Source: Planctomycetaceae bacterium (GTDB taxonomy: Bacteria > Planctomycetota > Planctomycetia > Planctomycetales > Planctomycetaceae). From it: a DNA stretch of 64,000 nt. Positions 1 to 9,781 of this stretch are shown one piece after another. Made by a program: the position numbers and the translations under genes. Under the pieces are notes generated by a model. That model was not told where the DNA came from and searched no databases. It saw only the letters and a program-made list of their open reading frames with translations. The stretch lies in contig JAWKUA010000013.1 in NCBI GenBank assembly GCA_041398785.1, positions 124,001 to 188,000 on the forward strand, in the 5' to 3' direction. How positions within the stretch are numbered: position 1 is the stretch's first letter; the number at the start of each line of letters is the position of its first letter.

Positions 1-399
1 GATTTGACGCTGGCGGTGTTGATGCCCGGACTTCCGGTCGGCAACAGCCCGCTGCTGCAGGCACTGGCCGGAATGCTGGCTGCTCCGCTGGAATTGCAGG
101 TGGTCGGAACCGTTTCGGAGCCGCGGCTGGTTCCGCCAGCGGACGGCACGCTGCTGGACCAGATTTCTAAGCGGATGACGGCGCCGGGTGAGTCGCCGGA
201 TCCTCCGCCGGTGGCTCAGGCCGTGCTGGAGTTGATTCAGGCCGGTTCGAATCCAGATTCACAGGAAGCATCCGGAGACCTTCCGGGCAGCATTCTGGGA
301 CTGATTCGAGCCGTTAAGCACGAACAACAGCAACAGCGGGAACGCCCGCCGAAAAAGCCCGCTCCCGCCCGGAGGCCCCGGCGCAGGGCAGCGAAATAA
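1..399 (+). CDS. C-terminal end of an unrecognised protein (5' truncated)
   Basis: The frame is open from the first base of the window to a TAA at 397-399, giving about 132 residues; the true start lies upstream. The segment is mildly hydrophobic, with a stretch ending in VVGTVSEPRLVPP, then a Pro-rich linker and a strongly basic tail (RERPPKKPAPARRPRRRAAK). The GT-x-x-x-P-x-L pattern is loosely like the end of AsmA-type envelope proteins, but this is only a hint and no family is assigned. It lies 620 bases upstream of the polysaccharide export operon on the same strand, with hairpin repeats in between, so it is probably a separate transcription unit. Confidence 0.55.
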   Translation, partial: DLTLAVLMPGLPVGNSPLLQALAGMLAAPLELQVVGTVSEPRLVPPADGTLLDQISKRMTAPGESPDPPPVAQAVLELIQAGSNPDSQEASGDLPGSILGLIRAVKHEQQQQRERPPKKPAPARRPRRRAAK

Positions 400-1018
400 C
401 GCCGCTGCGGTGATTACCGCGTGAGTCACAATGGCGTTCATTTCCTCCGCGACTTCCGCGCATTGCCCCCTCGCCCGCGCAGCGGGAGAGGGAGATTTTT
501 CTGCGTCCAGCAGAAAAATCGGGGTGAGGGCCGGCCGCGCAGCAGGCGAGTTCTTCCGTCGCAGGCACTGGCGTTGAATTCACCGGTGCTGCGCCTGGTC
601 GGCTGCCGCGAGCGTTTTTTCGCAATGTGGCGGAATCTGCCGATCGCGGCGTCCAATCGACGGCTTTCGCGATTTCACTGCCGCCGCCGGAGGCTTCCGT
701 CTTGACCGCTTCGTCGGAATTGCCGTAAAAGCCTCAAGAACCGCCGCAGTCCGCGGATTGCGGTGGCCGGTTCGATCGTGTCTCAGGCAGTACCGATTTC
801 TCAGCGGTTCTGCGTCGATCCGGGCTGGTTCGTCGAAATTCTCTCCTTTCTCACAATACCTCTCCTCTCGAATCTCGCAGCGTAAAGTTGCCGTCGCATC
901 GGCAGTTGTTTTGGCATTCCAAAGCTGCTGCGTCTCGATGTGGCGGGCTGAAACGCGGAAACGTCTCCCCGGCGTTTCTTAGATTCGCTTCCCGTCTTCA
1001 AATGGGCAAGAGTTGCGG
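400..1018. other. Intergenic region with palindromic hairpins, no supported gene
   Basis: No reading frame here looks like a protein. The stretch holds two adjacent hairpins at about 468-520 and otherwise shows nothing recognisable. A promoter for the exopolysaccharide operon should lie toward its right end, but no convincing -35/-10 pair could be picked. Confidence 0.5.
468..520. repeat. Double hairpin (REP-like or bidirectional terminator)
   Basis: Two inverted repeats sit back to back. The first pairs CCCTC-CCCGC with GCGGG-GAGGG (about 468-492). The second is a perfect 11-bp stem, GATTTTTCTGC (494-504) with GCAGAAAAATC (510-520), around a 5-base loop. The gene at 1-399 ends just upstream, so the pair could act as its terminator, although no T-tract follows. 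It may also be a dispersed REP-type repeat. Confidence 0.6.
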
Positions 1019-2128
1019 ATGAACGGCCGTCATTCCAAAACGCACCGCCTTGCTGTGATGAGTGCCATCGTGTGCATCACGGTCCTTTCCGGATGCAGCG
1101 CGCCGAATCACTTCAAAGCGGAATCGATGCCCCACAGTCTGCGGCTGATGGCCCAGTCGAATCCTCAGGAAGCCGACCTGACGCGGCTGGCGGCAGCCAC
1201 GGGAGGAAGTGAAACGATTGGCCCCGGCGACGTGCTGGAAGTGACGCTTTCCGCAAGCCTGAGTCCCGAAGACCAGATGCGCGTGCCGACTCGCGTGGCC
1301 GATGACGGAACGGCGATGCTGCCACAGATCGGCATCATTCAGCTTGGCGGCGTGGAACCTCCGGCCGCGGAATCGCTGATTCGCGCCGAAGCAATGAAGC
1401 GAGGTCTCTATCGCAACCCTCACGTCACCGTCGTGTTTACTCACAAACGCATGAACAAGATCAAGGTGTTCGGCGCGGTGAAGGAACCGCAGGTTGTCGA
1501 ACTGCCGCCCAACAGCAGCGACATCGCATCCGCAATTGCGGCGGCCGGCGGCCTGGCGGAAAACGCGGGCGAAAACGTCAGAATCAGCAATCCCCGATCC
1601 GCCAGCCGTCCCGCGTATGCCTCTGATCCCACTAATCCGACAACGCCCTATTCCACAGCGAGTGTGTCACAGAATCGCGGCAGCTCCGCCGAAGACAACA
1701 CGTACACAGTCAGTCTGACCAAAGCCGCCACGTCGGCGGACGGAGCTTCCAGCTATCTGCTTCGCGACGGTGGCATGGTCATGGTGGAAAAACGTGATCC
1801 GGCTCCCGTGACGGTGATGGGACTGGTCAAGAAGTCGGGTCCGATCGAATTCCCTGTCGGCAAGGATTTTCGGTTGTTGGACGCCATCGGCGAAGCGGGA
1901 ATTTCCAATCAACTGGCGAACAAAGTCTTCGTCGTTCGGCCGCTGGCCAACAGTTCGAATCCGGCGGTCATCGAAATCAGTCTGCGTCAGGCGAAACGCA
2001 GCGGCGCTTCCAACATCCGGCTGGGGCCGGGCGACGTGGTGTCGGTGGAACAGACTCCCGCGACCGTTCTGCTGGACGCGATGCAGATCATTCGACTGGG
2101 CGTTTCCGGGAGTGCTCCGCTGTTTTAA
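1019..2128 (+). CDS. Polysaccharide export lipoprotein, Wza/SLBB family
   Basis: Probable outer-membrane or periplasmic export protein for exopolysaccharide, 369 aa. A basic N-terminus and hydrophobic stretch end in a lipobox (LSGC, about residue 26-29). The polysaccharide export domain begins near residue 67 (GPGDVLEVTL) and leads into a first SLBB-type domain (IKVFGAVKEPQVVELP). A low-complexity Ser/Thr/Pro segment precedes a second SLBB-like repeat (VTVMGLVKKSGPIEFPVG). ATG 1019 was chosen over the TTG two codons upstream. A Wzc-like kinase and an O-antigen-ligase-like protein follow on the same strand, the usual partners of Wza-type exporters. The family call is firm; the transported polymer is unknown. 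Confidence 0.85.
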   Translation: MNGRHSKTHRLAVMSAIVCITVLSGCSAPNHFKAESMPHSLRLMAQSNPQEADLTRLAAATGGSETIGPGDVLEVTLSASLSPEDQMRVPTRVADDGTAMLPQIGIIQLGGVEPPAAESLIRAEAMKRGLYRNPHVTVVFTHKRMNKIKVFGAVKEPQVVELPPNSSDIASAIAAAGGLAENAGENVRISNPRSASRPAYASDPTNPTTPYSTASVSQNRGSSAEDNTYTVSLTKAATSADGASSYLLRDGGMVMVEKRDPAPVTVMGLVKKSGPIEFPVGKDFRLLDAIGEAGISNQLANKVFVVRPLANSSNPAVIEISLRQAKRSGASNIRLGPGDVVSVEQTPATVLLDAMQIIRLGVSGSAPLF

Positions 2129-2213
2129 CGAACATGCGTAATCGACGGCCGGATGCGACGGCGTCGCTTCTGGTCCGATGCTGCAAGATACCGACGGCAG
2201 GGAAGCCGAATTC

Positions 2214-4514
2214 ATGTCTTCAATGACCACAAATCCCGGACAGGCCGGCGGCGTCGAACAGGATGCTCTGGCGTCGTCACTGCACGCTCTGGTGCGGTTC
2301 CTTCGAACAGTGCGGCTGCGCAGCGGCGTGCTGCTGACCAGCATTTTGGTCGCCTGTATTCTTGGAACGCTGTACTACGTCACAGCTCCGCGGATCTATC
2401 AGTCAAATGCGTCGCTGTACATCTCGCGGCTGGGCAAGGGCATTGACGACGACGGTGGTCAGGCAGCCGGCAACCTGACTCGTGACATGCCGACTTTCAA
2501 GAAGCTGATGTCGGAAGAGGAAGTCATCCACTCAGCCATTCAGCGGCTGCCCGAACAGTTTCGAACCGATCTGGTGGGAGTCCCCAAGGAACGCTGGATC
2601 GAAGCAATTCGAAAACGGTTGTCCGTGTCATCCGCGTTCAACACCAATGTGCTGGACCTGTCGTACCGGTCCGAAGACCCCCGCACCGCCGCGGCCGTGC
2701 TGCACGCTCTGCTGGCCGCGTACGGCAGCTTCATCAATCAGACGCACCAGGGTTCGTCCGAAGATAACCTGGAAACACTGAACGCCAAGCAGGCGCAGGT
2801 TGCCGACGAACTGCGGCAGTTGAAGGAACACCAGGCGCAATTGCGAGCATCCGCGCCGGAACTGATCGACACCGGCAAGGCCGATGAGACGCTGAATACA
2901 GTCAGCGAAAACATCCGTCTGCTGGGCGACGAATACGTGAAGGCTCAGCAGGAAACCTACAACGCCCGAAGCATGGTGCATTCCATTCAGTACGCGATTC
3001 ACAACGGCGAAGACGTGCTGCAGTTCGCGCTGAATTCCGTTGACAGCATCGGCCAGGGCCTGATCGAACAGTCCGTCGGGCTGGGCGGCACTGATGCCAT
3101 TGAACAGGAACGTCTGGCGAAAGACGTGCTGCGATTGCAGGGTGAACTTCAGGATGCTCTTTCCAAGTACGGAGAGAACCACGACATCGTGATGCGGCTG
3201 AGAGCACAGATTCTGATTAATCAGGAACACCTGCGAACGCTTCCGGAACGACGCCGGCAGATGTTTCAGCAGATGTCGCGCGAACATCTGGCGCCGCGGC
3301 TGCTGCAGATGGCGATCCAGAGACTTCAGACGGCGGAACAGGCTCAGCGCGACTTGTGGCAACAGATCGCTTCCGTGCAGGAACGAGCACAGCAGTTGAC
3401 CGGAACGCTGGGATTGATCAAGGAAATCGATCGCGAAATTGAGCGCCGAATGCTGCTGATGGACGAACTGATGATGAAAGTGTTCGACATCGATCTGAAC
3501 AAGGACACTGCCATTCGAACCGAAGTGTCGACAAGACCGCGCGTTTCCAACGTGGCGGTTTCGCCGCGGCTGGTGGTCACCGCGTTTCTGTCGCTGTTCC
3601 TGGGAACGCTCAGCGGTGTTTCGATCATCTGGGTGCTGGACATCATGGACGACCGGTTCCGCACTCCGGAAGAACTGAAGATACAGCTTGATACTCACGT
3701 GCTGGCGATGGTGCCCTGCCTTGACGATCTGGAAGGCGAAGGCTTCGACGCCGTTCTGACTCACGCCCGGCCGCACAGCACCGAGGCCGAATCGTTCCGG
3801 GCACTGCGGACCAGCATCGAATTTTCCTCCAGCGAAACCGGCCGCATCGTCTGCACCAGCACCGAACCCGGCGACGGCAAGACCACCATTTCATCGAACA
3901 TGGCCACCGCGTTCGCTCAGTCGGGAAAGAAAACGCTCGTTATCGATGCCGACATGCGGCGACCGGGTCTGTCGACTCTGCTGGGACTGCGGGACGATTT
4001 GGGGCTGTCACAAATTCTGCGCGGCACCGACGATCTGGACGAAGCGGCCCGCGCGAATGTGCGTTCGACGAAGGTCAGCGGTCTGGACGTGATTTCCTGC
4101 GGACCACGCCCCGTCAATCCGGCGGAACTGCTGGCCAGCGATCGATTTTCCAACCTGCTGGCCTGGGCGGAGACTCGGTACGAACAGATCATCGTCGACG
4201 CACCGCCCGTACTTGCCGTGAGTGATCCGCTGATCGTCGGACGGCTGGTCGACGCCGTCGTGATGGTCGTCCGACCGGACAAGGACCGCCGGCGCGGAGT
4301 CATCCGGGCGGCCGAATCCGTCAGAACGCACGGCTGCAATCTGCTGGGAATCGTCGTCAATGCGCTGTCTCACACGGAGGCCGACGGTTACGGCTATGGC
4401 TACGGACACGGATACGCATATCACGAAGCAACGGAAGAAGATGTCGCCAACGGTCTGTCGATGATCGCCGCGGGACAAACGTCCGGTGCCGGCAGCATCC
4501 GGAAGGCGGCATAG
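2214..4514 (+). CDS. Polysaccharide chain-length regulator with cytoplasmic tyrosine autokinase (Wzc/BY-kinase type)
   Basis: Fusion of a Wzz-type co-polymerase and a bacterial tyrosine kinase, 766 aa. TM1 lies near residues 40-60 and a long coiled-coil periplasmic section follows (about 180-400). TM2 is near 453-478 (FLSLFLGTLSGVSIIWVL). The kinase has Walker A (GDGKTT, about 552-558), Walker A' (VIDADMRRP, about 577) and Walker B (IIVDAPP, about 659). The C-terminus carries the expected tyrosine cluster (GYGYGYGHGYAY), the likely autophosphorylation site that controls oligomerisation and polymer length. ATG 2214 has a GGGAAG sequence upstream and is preferred over ATG 2178. It lies 85 bases after the export lipoprotein. 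Confidence 0.88.
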   Translation: MSSMTTNPGQAGGVEQDALASSLHALVRFLRTVRLRSGVLLTSILVACILGTLYYVTAPRIYQSNASLYISRLGKGIDDDGGQAAGNLTRDMPTFKKLMSEEEVIHSAIQRLPEQFRTDLVGVPKERWIEAIRKRLSVSSAFNTNVLDLSYRSEDPRTAAAVLHALLAAYGSFINQTHQGSSEDNLETLNAKQAQVADELRQLKEHQAQLRASAPELIDTGKADETLNTVSENIRLLGDEYVKAQQETYNARSMVHSIQYAIHNGEDVLQFALNSVDSIGQGLIEQSVGLGGTDAIEQERLAKDVLRLQGELQDALSKYGENHDIVMRLRAQILINQEHLRTLPERRRQMFQQMSREHLAPRLLQMAIQRLQTAEQAQRDLWQQIASVQERAQQLTGTLGLIKEIDREIERRMLLMDELMMKVFDIDLNKDTAIRTEVSTRPRVSNVAVSPRLVVTAFLSLFLGTLSGVSIIWVLDIMDDRFRTPEELKIQLDTHVLAMVPCLDDLEGEGFDAVLTHARPHSTEAESFRALRTSIEFSSSETGRIVCTSTEPGDGKTTISSNMATAFAQSGKKTLVIDADMRRPGLSTLLGLRDDLGLSQILRGTDDLDEAARANVRSTKVSGLDVISCGPRPVNPAELLASDRFSNLLAWAETRYEQIIVDAPPVLAVSDPLIVGRLVDAVVMVVRPDKDRRRGVIRAAESVRTHGCNLLGIVVNALSHTEADGYGYGYGHGYAYHEATEEDVANGLSMIAAGQTSGAGSIRKAA

Positions 4515-4541
4515 TTGTGCCGGAAAGTACGGTCAACCACG

Positions 4542-7517
4542 ATGTCCTTACTCTCATCAACTTCGAATTCCACCACCGGCGGGCCGACACTTCTGCGAAG
4601 CACCCGGCGGGATGATTCTGCTTCGCCGGAAGCGTCGAGTCGTGTTCTCCATCGGCTGCTGCAGGCCGTTGACGTGCTGCTGGCACTGCTGGTGATCGTG
4701 CTGCCGTTCATCATGGGCGGGCGCGAAGCGTGGGGTCATCGTTTTCTGATCACCGGTTCACTGGCACTGGCCGCATGCTGGGGACTGTACGCAACCGTCG
4801 CCCGACGAAGGCTGGTGTTGTCCGGGTTCGAGCTGCTGTTTGTTGCCGGACTTGCGGTTGTGTGGTTTCAGGTGCAGCCTCAGACACCAGACGAGATGAA
4901 CCGGTTTTCTCCGGAATACGAACGTCTGCTGCCCGCCTGGTCGCTGACTCAGATCCACAATGCATCGTCGGACGCGTCCGAACACGCTGCCGTCGCACAG
5001 GAGCAGCAATCGAACAAACAGCCGGCAGCCTGGAACACTCTGAGCTTCCTGCCCGAAGAGACGCGTCACGCGTGGTGGGTGCTACTTTCGTACCTGATCA
5101 TCGCAATGGTCACGATGCAGCGGCTGCGAACGATCGACGACTGCGAACGCATGTTGAAATGCGTCTGCATCGGAGGCGTCGCGATGACCGTGTTCGCCAT
5201 CATTCAGTATTCGCTGTCAAACGGCCGGTATTTCTGGTTCTACCGAAATCCGTACACCGGCACGTCCGAACTGCTGAAAGGCGCGTTCACCAACCGCAAT
5301 CACTTCGCTCAGTTTCTGGCGCTATCGATCGGTCCGCTGCTGTGGTGGCTGACCAAAGGATTGCGAAATCCCCAAAAGCCCGCGGCTCCGGCAAAGATTC
5401 GATCTCGAAAACGAAGACCGGCGGCAGCGCGAAACCGGTCGTTTGTCGAATCCGGCGGAGTTCTGACGGTTCCGGTGACTTTGTTGCTGGCGGCTCTGTG
5501 CGTAACAGTGTTGTGCGTGATGCTGTCACTGTCACGCGGCGGAATGGTGGCTGCGACCGCCGCCTTTCTGATCGCGATGGCGGGCTTGTGGCGAAGTCTG
5601 AAGATCCGAACCGGCGTGTCCGTGGCACTAATCGGCGGAGCCATCGCGGTGCTGGGGCTGCTGGCCGTTGTAGGCCAGGACAACTTCCAGGCTCGCGTTG
5701 ATCAGATCATGTCCGGCGACGCGGACACGGTCGATCCGGGAAACGCCCGGCGTGCCATTTGGGCGGCCGACCTGGCGGCCTTCAATGCGTTCCCGATTTT
5801 CGGCACGGGAGTCGGAAGTCATGCCGAAGTCTACCCGACCTACATGACCGATCTGCCGGAATTCGCAAACACTCAGTTCAGCCACGCGGAAAGTTCGTAC
5901 ATCAACCTGTTGATGGAAACCGGTCTCGCCGGAATCTCATTGCTGGCGCTGGGACTATTGCTGTTCCTGAGCAGGCTGCTGTTCGGCTTCCTTCGACGGG
6001 AATCGGCCGCTCAACGAACGTGCATCGCCGCGGTCGCAGCCAGTGCTACGGCCGGCATCCTGCACGCCGTTGCGGACTTTATCTGGTACGTTCCAGCCAT
6101 CGTCGTGACGAGTATCGTGCTGGCTTGTGCGGGTCTGCGAGCCTGCCGGAAGTGTGAAGAACCTGGCGGTCTGCCAGCGCCGGGAATCGCGTGGCTGGGC
6201 ATGACGATTGCCTGTCTGCTGGCCATGGTTCGCGTGCAGCCGAATCTGGCCGCGCGAGTCGAAGCAGAAAAACACTGGTACAGCTATCTGACCAAAGTCT
6301 ACGACGAACAGGCTCTGGCGGCCGCGAAGGAATTCGCGTATGAAGAAACAAACCGCACGCGTCGCGAGAATCTGTTCGCCGATATTCTTGAACCCGCAAC
6401 GGACGACGACACGCCGAAGTCGGAAATTCAGCCCGTCGGCTACCAGACACTGTTGCCTGAAGACGAGGAACCGGCCGAAGACCTGCCGGTGACGCCCGAT
6501 GATCGCATGCGATCCGTCCAGGAAAAAATCGTGCTTCTGAAAGCGGTCCTGGCAGCCCGGCCGACTCACGTGCATGCTCGGATTGCTCTGGCGAATCGCC
6601 TGCTGGAACTGTTCCAGATTCTGCAGTCGAGAAGCGAAAATCCGTTTGCCCTGAACCAGATTCGTGACGCGGCAGTCGCGTCGCAGTTTGAAACGCAGTC
6701 GGAACTACACGAATGGCTGAGGCGATCATTCGGAAAGAACATCGCGCTGGCGGAGGTCGCTGATCAGTTGGCGCGGCAGTCGCTTCAACAATGCCCGCTG
6801 GTGCGCGACGCCTGGCTGACTCTGATTGAAACCGATTTTCTGCGCGACACGGACAATTCCAATCATCAGGTCCTTGTGGACGAACTGCTGGCGCTGCGGC
6901 AGTATGACCCGGCGGCTCGATATGTCGCCGGCCGCGAAGCCATCGTCGAACAGAATGTCGGTGCCGCGATTGATCACTGGCAGGTCGTGTTTCATGCCAG
7001 CCCGCATCATCGGCGCGGAATTCTGAGCCTGATGGCTCCGCAGGCTCCCGCAGCATTCTTCATCAACCTGTTCGATCCCAACGCGGAAGAACTGCAGGAC
7101 ATGCTCGCCGTCTACGACGCTCTGGAGCGCCCCGAGGAATCCGCCGCCGTCCTGCGCCGACTAACGGAAGTGATTCCCGCGGAAGCTCGCGAAATCGAAG
7201 ACGACGAAGAACGTCTGCAGTTGCAGCTGGTCGCCTACGCAGCGGCCGTCCGGCTGGTAGATTTCGCGTTCGCCGAATCACACCTGCGAGCGCTCATCGA
7301 AGAATTCCCTATCGCTTACAAGCCGCGGCACTATCTTGGCCTGGTCCTGCTGCAAGAGTCGCGGTTCGACGAAGCCCGGGCGGAATTCGAATGGTGTCAC
7401 GACCGCGACCCCGGAAATCAGTGGCTGCCAAAGCTGATCGTTCGCTGTCGCCGCGAAAGCCTGCGCGCCGCCGTCACCGATCAGAACGATCCGCTGCGCA
7501 AGTTCCGGCGATTCTGA
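4542..7517 (+). CDS. O-antigen ligase/polymerase-like membrane protein with C-terminal TPR region
   Basis: Polytopic inner-membrane protein of 991 aa, third gene of the exopolysaccharide operon. The N-terminal half has about ten to twelve hydrophobic helices and the Wzy/WaaL-type signatures: GAFTNRNHFAQFL before a membrane helix, and a large loop with GTGVGSHAEVYPTYM then FSHAESSYINLLMETGLAG. The C-terminal 400 residues are soluble and alpha-helical with TPR-like repeats, for example FPIAYKPRHYLGLVLLQESRFDEARAEFEW. The likely role is polymerising or ligating the glycan handled by the two upstream genes. ATG 4542 is preferred to the TTG at 4515 that abuts the upstream stop. The TPR extension roughly doubles the usual family length. 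Confidence 0.82.
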   Translation: MSLLSSTSNSTTGGPTLLRSTRRDDSASPEASSRVLHRLLQAVDVLLALLVIVLPFIMGGREAWGHRFLITGSLALAACWGLYATVARRRLVLSGFELLFVAGLAVVWFQVQPQTPDEMNRFSPEYERLLPAWSLTQIHNASSDASEHAAVAQEQQSNKQPAAWNTLSFLPEETRHAWWVLLSYLIIAMVTMQRLRTIDDCERMLKCVCIGGVAMTVFAIIQYSLSNGRYFWFYRNPYTGTSELLKGAFTNRNHFAQFLALSIGPLLWWLTKGLRNPQKPAAPAKIRSRKRRPAAARNRSFVESGGVLTVPVTLLLAALCVTVLCVMLSLSRGGMVAATAAFLIAMAGLWRSLKIRTGVSVALIGGAIAVLGLLAVVGQDNFQARVDQIMSGDADTVDPGNARRAIWAADLAAFNAFPIFGTGVGSHAEVYPTYMTDLPEFANTQFSHAESSYINLLMETGLAGISLLALGLLLFLSRLLFGFLRRESAAQRTCIAAVAASATAGILHAVADFIWYVPAIVVTSIVLACAGLRACRKCEEPGGLPAPGIAWLGMTIACLLAMVRVQPNLAARVEAEKHWYSYLTKVYDEQALAAAKEFAYEETNRTRRENLFADILEPATDDDTPKSEIQPVGYQTLLPEDEEPAEDLPVTPDDRMRSVQEKIVLLKAVLAARPTHVHARIALANRLLELFQILQSRSENPFALNQIRDAAVASQFETQSELHEWLRRSFGKNIALAEVADQLARQSLQQCPLVRDAWLTLIETDFLRDTDNSNHQVLVDELLALRQYDPAARYVAGREAIVEQNVGAAIDHWQVVFHASPHHRRGILSLMAPQAPAAFFINLFDPNAEELQDMLAVYDALERPEESAAVLRRLTEVIPAEAREIEDDEERLQLQLVAYAAAVRLVDFAFAESHLRALIEEFPIAYKPRHYLGLVLLQESRFDEARAEFEWCHDRDPGNQWLPKLIVRCRRESLRAAVTDQNDPLRKFRRF

Positions 7518-7772
7518 CACGATTCGCTCGCGCGCCGCTCCGAAGTTTGGCGGACCGGCGAGCGGATGCGTCAGAAGTCCGCAAACCCGAAGAACAAATC
7601 GTTGCGGCAGCGTACTCCTTTGCCTACGCTTTGCCCCAATTCGAGCCGCAATTCGCGGGATGAACCGCAACTCTGACAGTTCGCCGGTTAATGAGCAACA
7701 ACTGCCGCGGTTCGGATCAATGCACGTTCGGGCCGCTGTCCAGGTTTCCAGTCTTCGAATCGAAAGAATCTG

Positions 7773-9101
7773 ATGAGTACTGTTTCAGTCCTTCCTCACA
7801 AAGTCGCGAACATCGCTCTGGCGGAACTCGGCCGCAAAGAAATTGAAATCGCCGAAATCGAAATGCCGGGCCTGATGGCTCTGCGCGAAAAATACGGAAA
7901 ATCGCAGCCGCTGAAGGGAGCCCGGATTGCCGGCTGCCTGCACATGACCATTCAGACCGCCGTGCTGATCGAAACACTGCAGGCTCTGGGAGCCGAAGTG
8001 ACCTGGTCAAGCTGCAATATCTTCTCGACACAGGACCATGCCGCCGCCGCCATCGCGGCCGCAGGAGTTCCCGTCTATGCCTGGAAAGGGATGTCCGAAG
8101 AAGAATTTGACTGGTGCATCGAACAGACTCTGACGTTTCCCGACGGTCAGCCGCTGAACATGATTCTGGACGACGGCGGTGACCTGACACTGATGGTCCA
8201 TGACAAGTTCCCCGAACTGCTCAAAGGCATCCGCGGACTGTCGGAAGAAACCACCACGGGAGTCCATCGCCTGCACCAGATGCATGCCGCCGGCAAGCTG
8301 GCCGTTCCGGCAATCAACGTCAACGATTCCGTGACCAAGAGCAAGTTCGACAACCTTTACGGCTGCCGCGAATCTCTGGCCGACGGAATCAAGCGAGCCA
8401 CCGACGTAATGGTCGCCGGCAAGGTCGTTGTGATCTGCGGCTATGGCGATGTCGGCAAGGGCTGTGCCGATGCAATGGACGGTCTGGGAGCACGCGTTAT
8501 CGTGACCGAGATTGATCCGATCTGTGCACTGCAGGCCTGCATGGAAGGCTACCAGGTAACCACGATGGAAGAAGCCGCGAAAATCGGCGACATCTTCGTC
8601 ACCGCCACCGGCAACAAGGACGTGATCCGCGGTGAGCACATGGATCGCATGAAACACCAGGCGATCGTCTGCAACATCGGACACTTCGATTCCGAAATCC
8701 AGGTCGCCTATCTGAAGAAGCGATCCGATATCGAACGTGTCACCATCAAGAAGTCTTCCGACGAAGGCGGTCCGGTCGACAAGTACGTCTATCCCGACGG
8801 AAAAGCCATCATCGTGCTGGCGGAAGGACGCCTGGTGAATCTCGGCTGTGCCACCGGTCATCCGTCGTTCGTGATGAGCAACAGCTTCACGAATCAGGTG
8901 ATGGCGCAGATCGCTCTGTGGACGGAACCGGACAAGTTCGACATCGGCGTTCATATGCTGCCGAAGGAACTCGACGAAGAAGTGGCTCGGCTGCACCTTG
9001 GCAAACTCGGCGCGAAGCTGGAAGTCCTGAATCAGGATCAGGCCGACTATATCGGCGTTCCTGTGAAGGGGCCGTACAAGCCCGAACATTACCGGTACTA
9101 A
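7773..9101 (+). CDS. ahcY: Adenosylhomocysteinase (SAH hydrolase)
   Basis: Hydrolyses S-adenosylhomocysteine to adenosine and homocysteine with bound NAD, removing the product inhibitor of methyltransferases. The 442-aa length is normal. Visible motifs are the substrate region STQDHAAAA, the aspartate-rich DDGGDLT, NLYGCRESL-DGIKRATDVM, the Rossmann loop VICGYGDVGKG (about 221-231) with acidic partner VTEIDP, NIGHFDSEI, and the conserved C-terminus KPEHYRY. ATG 7773 follows a GAAAG sequence. It stands alone: no methionine-cycle genes lie next to it, and no SAH riboswitch could be recognised in the 255 bases upstream. Confidence 0.97.
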   Translation: MSTVSVLPHKVANIALAELGRKEIEIAEIEMPGLMALREKYGKSQPLKGARIAGCLHMTIQTAVLIETLQALGAEVTWSSCNIFSTQDHAAAAIAAAGVPVYAWKGMSEEEFDWCIEQTLTFPDGQPLNMILDDGGDLTLMVHDKFPELLKGIRGLSEETTTGVHRLHQMHAAGKLAVPAINVNDSVTKSKFDNLYGCRESLADGIKRATDVMVAGKVVVICGYGDVGKGCADAMDGLGARVIVTEIDPICALQACMEGYQVTTMEEAAKIGDIFVTATGNKDVIRGEHMDRMKHQAIVCNIGHFDSEIQVAYLKKRSDIERVTIKKSSDEGGPVDKYVYPDGKAIIVLAEGRLVNLGCATGHPSFVMSNSFTNQVMAQIALWTEPDKFDIGVHMLPKELDEEVARLHLGKLGAKLEVLNQDQADYIGVPVKGPYKPEHYRY

Positions 9102-9604
9102 TTGCGCCCCGATACGCACTCCATGCAGTTCCTGGTGGATCCCATCAGCCATGAAGGCGGTGTAGTTCCGCAAATCGCCCTGCCGCCGTTTGTCCGTCCG
9201 GAACACACTGCGAATCCATGTGTTGTCCCGGTTCAAGCGACCGAAACGGGATCGCTGTGAGCGCCATCTCGGTCCAACGCAGATAGGCGATAGGTACCGG
9301 AACGGTACGGATTGAAACGGGAACAGCAAGGGTTTTCCGCGCCGCCGGATTTCCTGGCGCCCAAGACCTGACCTGCCAGCCACAACCGGTACCGCGGCTC
9401 GCGAGCCCACGCGTAGTTTTTGCTAATCCGGGAAATGGACGCGTGCGCCCAAATGCGATTCACGCGCCGCAGGCCGACACCACACCGGCGGAATCCAGCC
9501 GCAATCACACGGCCTCCGCCGCGTACACGCACGCAATGCGGCCCTCGCCGTTTACACTCACGCAAGAATGAGCACTACTCTCAAAAAAAAAGCGGCGTTT
9601 CCAA
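9102..9604. other. Intergenic region without a supported gene
   Basis: The stretch between ahcY and the tRNA-Gln gene has no protein-like frame. The only notable feature is a run of nine A residues at about 9583-9591. On the minus strand this is a T-tract just downstream of the tRNA and could help end its transcript. Confidence 0.5.
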
Positions 9605-9676
9605 TAACCCGGCCAGGACTTGAACCTGAACTAACAGAACCAAAATCTGTTGTGCTACCAATTACACCACCGGGTT
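9605..9676 (-). tRNA. tRNA-Gln (anticodon UUG)
   Basis: The minus strand folds as a canonical 72-nt tRNA. The 7-bp acceptor stem pairs AACCCGG with CCGGGTT. The D-arm is GTG-TAATTGGTAG-CAC. The anticodon arm is ACAGA-TTTTGGT-TCTGT, placing TTG at positions 34-36. The T-arm is TCAGG-TTCAAGT-CCTGG, and the discriminator base is A. CCA is not encoded. It lies 105 bases downstream of the TPR/alpha-CTD gene on the same strand and has a T-tract after it. Confidence 0.95.
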
Positions 9677-9781
9677 GGAGTTTCCGCATTGCGACGTTGC
9701 TGCCAGCGGGGCTGAAGGTCGATGGATGCCCATTCCGGCGTCGTTGATCTTCAGCACTCTCTGGCCAGACACGGCGGACGA

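Noticed and set aside
2628..3776. Long minus-strand open frame opposite the tyrosine kinase gene
   Set aside because: It is the antisense shadow of a confident coding region, rich in His/Gln/Arg, with no independent features. Similar antisense frames opposite ahcY, ftsK and the CRTAC1 genes were rejected for the same reason.
7518..7772. Possible SAH riboswitch upstream of ahcY
   Set aside because: No recognisable pseudoknot-type conserved core or paired elements could be identified by eye. A covariance-model search would be needed.
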